In this document: positions 47,378 through 54,648 of the stretch, piece after piece | How the letters are laid out: every line of letters begins with the position of its first letter | Numbering within the stretch: the first letter of the stretch is position 1 | From: Acidovorax sp. sic0104 | Lineage (GTDB): Bacteria > Pseudomonadota > Gammaproteobacteria > Burkholderiales > Burkholderiaceae_C | Direction of reading: 5' to 3' | DNA: 64,000 nucleotides | Assembly (NCBI RefSeq): GCF_019219095.1 | Contig: NZ_JAHUWH010000006.1 | Span: 1 to 64,000 of the forward strand | Translations under genes and position numbers: made by a program | Notes under the pieces: model-generated | What the model saw: the letters and a program-made list of their open reading frames with translations, nothing else | Databases searched by the model: none | What the model was told of the DNA's origin: nothing

Positions 47378-48622
47378 TTAGCGGTAGACGGGGAAGCGTG
47401 CTGTCAGGGCGTTGACCTTCTCGCGCACGGCAGCGATGTTGGCCTCATCGCGGGGGTTGTCCAGCACGTCGGCGATCAGGTTGGCCGTGATGCGGGCTTC
47501 TTCTTCCTTGAAGCCGCGCGTGGTCATGGCAGGGGTGCCGATGCGCACACCGCTGGTCACCATCGGCTTTTCAGGGTCATTGGGGATGGCATTCTTGTTG
47601 ATGGTCATGTGGGCGGCGCCCAGCACGGCCTCGGCTTCCTTGCCGGTAATGCCCTTGGCGCGCAGGTCCACCAGCATCACGTGGCTCTGCGTGCCGCCCG
47701 ACACGATGCGCAGGCCGCGTGCGGTCAGCGTCTCGGCCACGACCTTGGCGTTCTTGACCACCTGTTCCTGGTAGGCCTTGAACTCGGGCTGCAGCGCTTC
47801 CTTGAAGGCCACGGCCTTGGCCGCGATCACGTGCATCAGCGGGCCGCCCTGCAGGCCGGGGAAGATCGCGCTGTTGATGGCCTTCTCGTGTTCGGCCTTC
47901 ATCAGGATGATGCCGCCGCGCGGGCCGCGCAGGCTCTTGTGCGTCGTGGAGGTCACCACGTCGGCGTGGGGCACGGGGTTGGGGTACACGCCCGCAGCGA
48001 TCAGTCCGGCGTAATGGGCCATGTCCACCATGAAAATCGCGCCCACATCCTTGGCCACCTTGGCAAAGCGTGCGAAGTCGATGTGCAGGCTGTAGGCCGA
48101 GGCACCGGCGATGATGAGCTTGGGGCGGGTTTCGTGCGCCTTCTTTTCCATCGCTTCGTAGTCGATGGCTTCGTTGGCGTCCAGGCCGTAGGAGACCACG
48201 TTGAACCACTTGCCGGACATGTTCAGCGGCATGCCGTGCGTCAGGTGGCCACCTTCGGCCAGGCTCATGCCCATGATGGTGTCGCCAGGCTTGAGGAAGG
48301 CCAGGAACACTGCTTCGTTGGCCGACGCGCCGCAGTGGGGCTGCACGTTGGCGGCTTCGGCGCCGAAGATCTTCTTGACGCGGTCGATGGCCAGTTGTTC
48401 GGCCACGTCTACGTGCTCGCAGCCACCGTAGTAACGCTTGCCAGGATAGCCTTCAGCGTACTTGTTGGTCAGTTGGGTCCCTTGCGCCCACATCACGGCG
48501 GGAGAGGCGTAGTTCTCGCTGGCGATCAGCTCGATGTGGTGCTCTTGCCGGGCGTTCTCGGCCTGGATGGCGGCAAAGAGTTCGGGGTCGGCTTGTTCTA
48601 CAAGAATATTGCGGTCGTACAT
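47378..48622 (-). CDS. glyA: Serine hydroxymethyltransferase
   Basis: 414 residues. Converts serine and tetrahydrofolate to glycine and methylenetetrahydrofolate. Signatures: [47 protein letters not shown] and the PLP lysine in [14 protein letters not shown]. The leader carries a ZTP riboswitch, so expression should rise when folate one-carbon supply is low. nrdR follows 20 nt downstream. Confidence 0.97.
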   Translation of the reverse strand: MYDRNILVEQADPELFAAIQAENARQEHHIELIASENYASPAVMWAQGTQLTNKYAEGYPGKRYYGGCEHVDVAEQLAIDRVKKIFGAEAANVQPHCGASANEAVFLAFLKPGDTIMGMSLAEGGHLTHGMPLNMSGKWFNVVSYGLDANEAIDYEAMEKKAHETRPKLIIAGASAYSLHIDFARFAKVAKDVGAIFMVDMAHYAGLIAAGVYPNPVPHADVVTSTTHKSLRGPRGGIILMKAEHEKAINSAIFPGLQGGPLMHVIAAKAVAFKEALQPEFKAYQEQVVKNAKVVAETLTARGLRIVSGGTQSHVMLVDLRAKGITGKEAEAVLGAAHMTINKNAIPNDPEKPMVTSGVRIGTPAMTTRGFKEEEARITANLIADVLDNPRDEANIAAVREKVNALTARFPVYR

Positions 48623-48663
48623 GATTGGCAGTCCTATGAACTTGTGTCCCTTGAAACAAGGGC

Positions 48664-48803
48664 TGCCCAGGCGAACGGCTGAACGCGAAGGGATGAACCT
48701 TGCGGCACGCTCCCCAGTGGTTCACAAGAGGCAAGCCCTTGCTGGTTTCCACGTCAGCGGCAGCACCCGTCGGGGTGTGCGCCTATCGCCAGTTGCGTAC
48801 CCC
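48664..48803 (-). ncRNA. ZTP (pfl) riboswitch in the glyA leader
   Basis: On the minus strand the three conserved parts occur in order: GGTACGCAACTGGCGA (consensus CGYRACUGGCG), CACTGGGGAGCGTGCC (consensus CCGGGGAGCG) and TTCGCCTGGGCA (consensus CGCCUGGGCA). The first and second close helix P1 perfectly (GGTACG with CGTGCC). About 65 nt lie between them, longer than the minimal aptamer. glyA is a standard target of this class, which binds ZTP/ZMP. Downstream, GCCCTTG (48657-48663) can pair with CAAGGG (48648-48653) or with CAAGGGC inside the aptamer (48735-48741), a possible switching helix. Confidence 0.85.
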
Positions 48804-48912
48804 GCTAGTGTAGCTGAGGTGTGGGTGCCGATGCGCCGCAGGGGGGGCATGCCCTGGCACGGGGGGCGAAGGCGCCTGGCCTGCGTGCTGTGCGGTCAAC
48901 GGCGAGGCCGTA

Positions 48913-49755
48913 TCACAGGCCAGACAGCAGGGCCACCTTGTCGGCGCTCGGAGCCACTGTGGCAGCCGGTGTATTGGCGGCTGGCACCATCTGGGGCGCT
49001 GCTTGTGTCGACAGCATGGGCGGCGGCGTGGTTGGCATGGAGCGGCCGCCAGCCACCTGGCGCAAGCGGAAGTGCTCTGCCATCACCTTGGCGGCATAGC
49101 CCCCGTCATCGGCCAGATTGGCCGCGCCCACGTAGAAACGCAGCCCGCCTTCCACCGATCCTGCGCGGGCGATGCATTCCTGCAGCACCTTCACACCCAC
49201 GCGCAGATTGCTCACGGGGTCGAAGGCGGCGAAGTGGCCACCGAAGTTCTGGTACTTGTCGGTGTGCACGTTGGTCATGACCTGCATCAGGCCCTGCGCG
49301 CCCACGGAGCTTTGCGCGAACGGGTTGAAGCTCGATTCGATGGCCATGATGGCGAGGATCAGCGTGGGGTCGATCTTGGCGCGGGCGCCGATGTCGTAGG
49401 CCTCGGCTACCAGCACGGCCAGCGGTTCTGGCGCCACGCGGTATTTCTTGCTCAGCCAGAACGCGACGGCGGCCTGCTCCTTGGGCAGGTCCTTGGGGTT
49501 GCCTGCGGTGGCCCGTTCGCTCGCTTCGGGTTCGATGGGCATGCCGACCACTTCGGCCTGGCGCGCCTGCAGCCAGTTCATGAGTTGCTCTTCACCGGCT
49601 TGGCGCAGGTCGGGCCGGGCCGTGAGGGCAATGGCCACGAAGGCCACAGCCAAGCCGATGAGGGCAAAGCTGTTGTGGGTGATTTCAAGAAAACCTTCGG
49701 TCACGTCGGCCACGAAGGTCCGTACGCCGGAGATCAATTTTCCTGACGCTGTCAT
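48913..49755 (-). CDS. Membrane-anchored lytic transglycosylase (SLT domain)
   Basis: 280 residues from ATG 49755, preceded by GGAAGAG. One N-terminal membrane helix (FALIGLAVAFVAIALTA) anchors a periplasmic SLT domain with the catalytic Glu in AIMAIESSFNPFAQS, GAQGLMQVMTNVH and the closing VGAANLADDGGYAAKV. It cuts peptidoglycan glycan strands. The C-terminal 50 residues are Pro/Ala/Thr-rich. A longer in-frame start at 49869 has no ribosome-binding site. Confidence 0.85.
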   Translation of the reverse strand: MTASGKLISGVRTFVADVTEGFLEITHNSFALIGLAVAFVAIALTARPDLRQAGEEQLMNWLQARQAEVVGMPIEPEASERATAGNPKDLPKEQAAVAFWLSKKYRVAPEPLAVLVAEAYDIGARAKIDPTLILAIMAIESSFNPFAQSSVGAQGLMQVMTNVHTDKYQNFGGHFAAFDPVSNLRVGVKVLQECIARAGSVEGGLRFYVGAANLADDGGYAAKVMAEHFRLRQVAGGRSMPTTPPPMLSTQAAPQMVPAANTPAATVAPSADKVALLSGL

Positions 49756-50179
49756 AGCTCTTCCTTTCTGAAGCGCGACAGGACAGGCGAGACCATCAGT
49801 CGTCGGTGACTGAGCCTGCGCCTTTCCCGGCAAACGCCTGGATTGGTACGCCATCGAGCCGGGCAGCACAGTGGGGAGAGTGCTCTGCGCCCTGGTTCGA
49901 CTTAGCCGGGTTCGGCAGCGGGTTGGGGTTTTTACTAGCCCGTTTTTGGGGCTGGCGGATTCTAGAAGTTCACTAAATGCATAGTCAATACTAAAAAATT
50001 GATTTTACATACAAATAAGTTATGAAAAATATGTGAAAAATCACAGTTTTTGGTGGTTTTTAACCTTCGAGGGCGTGATCAGGCCGCAGCGGGTTGTTAC
50101 AGCCTCATGTCAATTTCAATCGGGCGCGATCCCGTCATTGAGAATGCCGTTTGAGTTCGCGACACGACTTTGGTAAGGT

Positions 50180-50410
50180 TCAGGTGCCTGTAGTTTTCAG
50201 GCATCGCCAGACGAAGCAAAGTCTCCCGCCGAAGGCATTCAGTGCCACGGTGCAGCAGACGAAGCTTCCATGGCACCCCTTGGAGGCAATACCTTGCCTC
50301 CCCGCCTTGTGGACCTTCATCTCCGCATTGCGACCGATGGCAAAGACCGTTGTGTCAGCCGTCAAGCCCGGCGGGCAGGCCTTCAGGCACTGTCCGCCGG
50401 GCTTTCTTGT
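50180..50410 (+). ncRNA. Candidate structured RNA ending in a terminator-like hairpin
   Basis: A series of local hairpins: GGTGCCTG/CAGGCATC (50183-50205), AGAC/GTCT (50209-50224), GTGCCA/TGGCAC (50242-50276), perfect GGAGGCAA-TACC-TTGCCTCC (50282-50301), then AGCCCGGCGG/CCGCCGGGCT (50365-50403) with TTTCTTGT. The 5' word GTGCCTG can also pair with CAGGCAC near the 3' end. TTGAGT (50151) and TAAGGT (50174) are 17 bp apart as a weak promoter. I do not recognise a known RNA family. Confidence 0.3.
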
Positions 50411-50421
50411 TTGTGCGCCCC

Positions 50422-50447
50422 CTGAGAACTCCTCTAGGAGTTCTCAG
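50422..50447. repeat. 26-bp palindrome upstream of the DUF349 gene
   Basis: CTGAGAACTCCT, two bases CT, AGGAGTTCTCAG: two perfect 12-bp arms. No T-tract follows, so it is not a typical terminator. It ends 3 bp before a candidate -35 box (50451), which would fit an operator. Confidence 0.7.
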
Positions 50448-50450
50448 CCT

Positions 50451-50479
50451 TTGGGCATTGGCGTCTATATATAGATAAT
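50451..50479 (+). promoter_or_regulatory. Candidate promoter of the DUF349 gene
   Basis: TTGGGC (50451-50456) and GATAAT (50474-50479) with a 17-bp spacer. The spacer end includes the palindrome TCTATATATAGA (50464-50475). Transcription would begin near 50486, leaving a leader of about 275 nt before the DUF349 ATG. Confidence 0.45.
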
Positions 50480-50762
50480 GGGGGCTGTCCTGGGTGGGGC
50501 GACTGTTCGCCCGCAGTGGCGCGTGGCTCCCGTGAAGGTGCTGCCGCCTGTGTGCCGCCTGCCGAGCCCTTGTGTCAGATCACCTGTTGTGGGTTGGTGT
50601 GGCGCACGCGCAGGTGTCCGCACAGAACCCGGTGAAAATAGCCCCCTTGTTGCCTTGGCGCGCATATGTGCGTTTGCCCTGGCGGGTCCTCTTCGTGGCG
50701 GTGCGCCGGGGGACGCTTTCGTTATCCATTGGATCCATGTTTCCATTTTTTCCCGCAGCAAA

Positions 50763-53504
50763 ATGTCCGACGCACCTGACGTGAATCCGGCTCCGGCCAA
50801 AACCCATGAGCCCCATCCGCTGGATGCGCTGACCGGCGGCGCTTTTTCTGCCGCCACGTCTGGCGAGCGCGCTTCCCGTATCCGCGACTGGCTGGCCACG
50901 CAGCCCGCTCCCGAGCAACTGCAAGAAGTCTTCAAGGAACTGAGCGGACGTGACAAGGGCGCGGCACGCGCCGTGCGCGAACGCCTGGACGAAATCCGCC
51001 GTGCCAAGGGCCAGGAAGCCATTGCGGCCGAATGGGCCGAGAAGGCGCAGGCCCTGCTGTCCGCGCCCAAGCTCAACATTGCCGATGCGCTGGCTTGGCA
51101 GCGTGACGCCGCCAAGGCGGGCGCTCCGCTGTCGCGCGAGCCTTTGTCGCTGCTCAAGGTCCAGGTGGCCGACCGCGTGAAGGTCATCGAAGACCTGCAG
51201 CACCGCGTTCAGGTGCAGCGCGAAGCCGCCGTGCTGCTGGCCCAGCGCATCGAAGTGCTCTCCACCAAGCCATGGCGCGATGCGCAGGCTGCGCTGGAGT
51301 TGCTGCGCGCCGACGTGGCGCGCTGGCAGGAGCAGGCGCAGGAGCTGACGGGTGATGCGAGCTGGGCCAGCGTGGAGGCACGCTTCCCGCCATTGCTCGA
51401 TGCCTCGCGCACCCAGCTGCTGGTGGTGTGGGAGGCGTTCCAGCCTGCGCTGGCCCAGGCTGTCGCAGCCGCGCAAGACGCCAACGCGCCGCTGCCACCC
51501 GTTCCCGTCTGGGCCGACGAACTGCGCGCCGCTCGCGGCCTGCCCACCGAAGCCGCAGCGGCAGCCGCTGCGGTCGCAGCCAAGCCGCCACGTGCCGCCA
51601 AGCCCAAGGTCGCGCCTGAGGTGGTCGAGAAGGCCGCCCAGGCGGTGCGTGCTGCATTGGCCACGCTCGAGAAAGAAACTGCAGAAGGCCATGGCAAGGC
51701 CAGCGCTGGCGCTGCTGCCGCGCTGCGTGCGGTGCTGAAGGTGCACGGCAAGCACATCGATAACGCCCTGGAGCAACAGGTGCACTCCGCCTTGGTGGCT
51801 GCTGGCGAGCTGGAAGGCTGGCAGCGCTGGAGCGCTGACCAGGTGCGCGAAGACCTCGTGGCCAAGGCTGAGGCGCTGCTGAACCGCCCCGAGGGCCAGG
51901 CCCTGGGGGGGCGCAAGATGCAGGAAACCCTGCGCGCGCTGCGTGAGCAGTGGAAGCAGGCGGACCAGGGTGGTGCACCGAATCACGCACTGTGGAAGAG
52001 GTTCGACGAAGCCTGCAACGCCGCGCACAAGGTCGTGGAAGCCTGGCTGGACAAGATTCGCACGGAAGCTGCAGAACACAAGGCCCAGCGCCTGGCCTTG
52101 ATCGAAGAGGTCAAGGTCTGGACGCAGGAGCACGCGGCATCGGGCGACTGGAAGGCCATCAACCGTGCCCTCCATCAGTTTGGCGACCGCTGGCGCGAAG
52201 GCGGTCACGTGGGCGAGAAGCTTTTTGCCGAGCTGCAGCCTCTGTGGAAGCAGGCGATTGCAGCTGCTGCGGCTCCGCTGGAAGCTGCGCAAAAGGAAAG
52301 CCTGGCGCGCCGCCACGCCATGATCGAGGAGGCCACGGCTCTGGGTGCCGCGCCCTCGCTGCGCATCGATGCCATCAAGGCGCTGCAGCAGCGCTGGCAA
52401 GCAGAAGCGCAGACTGTTCCCCTGGACCGCAAGCACGAACAAAAGCTGTGGGATGCTTTCCGCAAGCCCATCGACGAAGCGTTCAACCGCAAGTCGGCAG
52501 ACCGCGAACGCAGCGTGACAGAACTGAGTGCGCGCGACCGTGTGGTGCTGGAAGCTTCGAAGGCTCTGGAAGCCGCGAATGCCAGCGGCGATGCGCAGCA
52601 GATCCGCTCTGCACTGCAGGCGCTGGAGGCTGCCTTGCGCGGCCAGGCCCAGGCCCAGGCCGCAGATGCCGCTGTCGCAAAGACCGAGCAGGACGCGGCC
52701 TCGGCGCAAGCGCAGCCTGCGGGTAATGCTTCTGAATCTGTAGCGGCTGACGACGCAACTCAGGGCGAAGGTGATGCGACCGAGGCGGCGGCACCCGAGG
52801 TGCCGGCCCCGGTGATCGCCAAGCCTGCACGTCCTGTGGTGGCTGTCCGTGGCGACGACCGTCCCGGCATGAAGAGGGATGCCCCCGCAGCCCCCGGCCG
52901 TAGCACACGTCCTGGCGAGCGCCGTGATGGACGCCCTGGTGACCGCGATGCAGGCCGTGGGCCGCGTGGCGATGGCCGTTTCGGCGGAGACCGTGGTGAC
53001 CGTGGTGGCCGCTTCGGTGATCGTCCTGCATTCGAGGACCGCGGCCCCCGACTGGGTGATACGGCGTTTCGTGCCCAGCGCGATGCGGTGGAGCACGCGC
53101 AACAGGCGCTCAAGAAGCTGGCTGCCCAGGCCCATGGCGAGGCGCTGACCCAACTGCTGACCGCCTGGGAAAAGCGCGACGCAGCCCTGGTACCAAGTAC
53201 CCAGGAGCTGGGTGCCGGCGTTACGGCGTCCGTGCGCAGCGCCTGGATGCAGGCTGTGTCGTCCGCACCCAAGGGCGATGCGGGTGAAGCGCTGCTGCGC
53301 CTGGAGATGGCTGCCGAGGCGCCGACGCCCGCAGAACATATTGCGGCGCGCCGCATGCTGCAGCTGCAACTGCTCACCCGCCGCAACGACCCGGCGCCTG
53401 CGCAGACCTGGGGTCAGGATGTGGCCCGCGTGCTGGCTGGCGCGAGCGACACCGGCAATGCGCGCCGACTACAGGCGGTGCTCAAGGCCCTGCTGCGCAA
53501 GTGA
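50763..53504 (+). CDS. Large DUF349 domain protein
   Basis: 913 residues from ATG 50763. Long charged helices and repeated DUF349 units (LRALREQWKQADQGG...LWKRFDEACN; LHQFGDRWREGG...LWKQAI; IKALQQRWQAEAQ...LWDAFRKPIDEAF) dominate residues 120-590. A disordered Arg/Gly/Asp-rich segment (about 705-765, RPGDRDAGRGPRGDG and GDRGDRGGRFGDR) and a C-terminal helical domain follow. Function unknown. The true start may lie upstream: ATG 50737 is one base out of frame across a T6 run, and one more T would add MFPFFSRSK. Confidence 0.82.
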   Translation: MSDAPDVNPAPAKTHEPHPLDALTGGAFSAATSGERASRIRDWLATQPAPEQLQEVFKELSGRDKGAARAVRERLDEIRRAKGQEAIAAEWAEKAQALLSAPKLNIADALAWQRDAAKAGAPLSREPLSLLKVQVADRVKVIEDLQHRVQVQREAAVLLAQRIEVLSTKPWRDAQAALELLRADVARWQEQAQELTGDASWASVEARFPPLLDASRTQLLVVWEAFQPALAQAVAAAQDANAPLPPVPVWADELRAARGLPTEAAAAAAAVAAKPPRAAKPKVAPEVVEKAAQAVRAALATLEKETAEGHGKASAGAAAALRAVLKVHGKHIDNALEQQVHSALVAAGELEGWQRWSADQVREDLVAKAEALLNRPEGQALGGRKMQETLRALREQWKQADQGGAPNHALWKRFDEACNAAHKVVEAWLDKIRTEAAEHKAQRLALIEEVKVWTQEHAASGDWKAINRALHQFGDRWREGGHVGEKLFAELQPLWKQAIAAAAAPLEAAQKESLARRHAMIEEATALGAAPSLRIDAIKALQQRWQAEAQTVPLDRKHEQKLWDAFRKPIDEAFNRKSADRERSVTELSARDRVVLEASKALEAANASGDAQQIRSALQALEAALRGQAQAQAADAAVAKTEQDAASAQAQPAGNASESVAADDATQGEGDATEAAAPEVPAPVIAKPARPVVAVRGDDRPGMKRDAPAAPGRSTRPGERRDGRPGDRDAGRGPRGDGRFGGDRGDRGGRFGDRPAFEDRGPRLGDTAFRAQRDAVEHAQQALKKLAAQAHGEALTQLLTAWEKRDAALVPSTQELGAGVTASVRSAWMQAVSSAPKGDAGEALLRLEMAAEAPTPAEHIAARRMLQLQLLTRRNDPAPAQTWGQDVARVLAGASDTGNARRLQAVLKALLRK

Positions 53505-53526
53505 TGCGTCCGGGCGGCGTGTAAGC

Positions 53527-53982
53527 ATGCCCGAGGGCATGTCGGTTCCGGTGCGCATCCGTCCCTTCGAGGGTGCGGATGAGGCGGCTGCGGTCGCGCT
53601 GTGGCGCGATTGCGGACTGGTGCGGGCCTGGAACGATCCCCACAAGGACATTGCCCGCAAGCTGCTCGTGCAGCCGGAACTCTTTCTGGTAGCGACCTTG
53701 CCGCAGGCGGCGGGGGAGCTCCTGGTGGGAACCGCCATGGCTGGCTATGACGGGCATCGCGGCTCGGTGTACTACCTGGCAGTGGCACCGGCGCAGCAGC
53801 GGCTGGCGCGGGGACGCCGGTTGATGGCAGAAGTGCAGGAGCGCTTGCTGGCCATGGGCTGCCCCAAGACCCATGTGCTGGTGCGTACCGGGAATGCGCA
53901 GGTGCTGGGTTTCTACGACAAGCTGGGCTATGAGCGCCACGAGGCGATCAGCCTGGGCAAGCGGCTGATTCCTGATATCTGA
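53527..53982 (+). CDS. GNAT-family acetyltransferase (YpeA-like)
   Basis: 151 residues from ATG 53527 (or 147 from 53539). VRIRPFEGADEAAAVALWRDC at the N terminus (cited in part: RPFEGADEAAAVALW), acetyl-CoA loop region VAPAQQRLARGRRLMAE and C-terminal LGFYDKLGYERHE mark the YpeA-type GNAT group. The usual Q/RxxGxG loop reads QRLARG, slightly altered. Substrate unknown. It starts 22 nt after the DUF349 stop and is probably cotranscribed. Confidence 0.85.
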   Translation: MPEGMSVPVRIRPFEGADEAAAVALWRDCGLVRAWNDPHKDIARKLLVQPELFLVATLPQAAGELLVGTAMAGYDGHRGSVYYLAVAPAQQRLARGRRLMAEVQERLLAMGCPKTHVLVRTGNAQVLGFYDKLGYERHEAISLGKRLIPDI

Positions 53983-54086
53983 GTGCATTGGCGGTTGCTG
54001 GCCAGCCGCTCACCGCAGCGTTGCACTGTGGCTTCGGGCCCGCATGCAAAGAAGGGCTGTGCGATTGGCATGGGCCAGCCAACAAC

Positions 54087-54117
54087 AAAAAAGCCGTTGC
54101 GATTGCAACGGCTTTTT
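54087..54117. terminator. Bidirectional terminator between the GNAT gene and tRNA-Leu
   Basis: AAAAAGCCGTTGC (54088-54100), loop GATT, GCAACGGCTTTTT (54105-54117). The A and T tracts on both sides let it serve the plus-strand GNAT gene and the minus-strand tRNA gene. Confidence 0.9.
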
Positions 54118-54124
54118 ATGTGTT

Positions 54125-54209
<85 letters not shown>

Positions 54210-54544
54210 TTTCAGATCAGCCTCGAATTATAGAACAACAATTCAGGGTGTCGGATCAAATGTCGAATATTTTTTGGGAATGTCGCTGCGCGGCTTCAGC
54301 AGCGTGTCCGAGGCGAGGGCTGCGGGGGTCTGTTGGTCCGGTTGCGCTCTGAGCCAATGCTTTCCGATGTTCAGGGCCGGGGAGCCTGTGGTTGGCGAGG
54401 GCGGGATTTCCTGCGGCGCAGAATGTCCGCGAGAGCACATGCGGGGGGCGGTCGGCGAATTGCGGCGCGCATTGAAAATAAAAAAGCCGCTGTGGGTGCA
54501 GCGGCTTCGATATTTTGAAAACCTTCACGGGTTCTCGTTAAACT
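54210..54544. other. Spacer between the two tRNA-Leu genes
   Basis: 335 nt with no gene. It holds the minus-strand -10 box of copy A (TATAAT at 54227-54232) and the terminator of copy B (54480-54507). The middle part shows nothing I can assign. Confidence 0.5.
54476..54507 (-). terminator. Terminator of tRNA-Leu copy B
   Basis: On the minus strand AGCCGCTG, loop CACCCA, CAGCGGCT (54485-54506) followed by TTTTTATTTTC. It separates copy B from copy A, so the two tRNA genes are independent transcription units. Confidence 0.85.
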
Positions 54545-54629
<85 letters not shown>

Positions 54630-54648
54630 ATTTCAGGAAAGACTAAGA

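Larger units (their letters stand above)
49756..50762. other. 1-kb region without a protein gene
   Basis: Between the divergent transglycosylase and DUF349 genes. It holds an AT-rich patch (about 49975-50060) unlike its GC-rich surroundings, a possible structured RNA (50151-50410), a 26-bp palindrome (50422-50447) and a candidate promoter (50451-50479). Short open frames here have no family resemblance. Confidence 0.5.

Noticed and set aside
50580..53369. 929-codon open frame opposite the DUF349 gene
   Set aside because: Arises from the codon bias of the plus-strand gene; no ribosome-binding site or recognisable domain.
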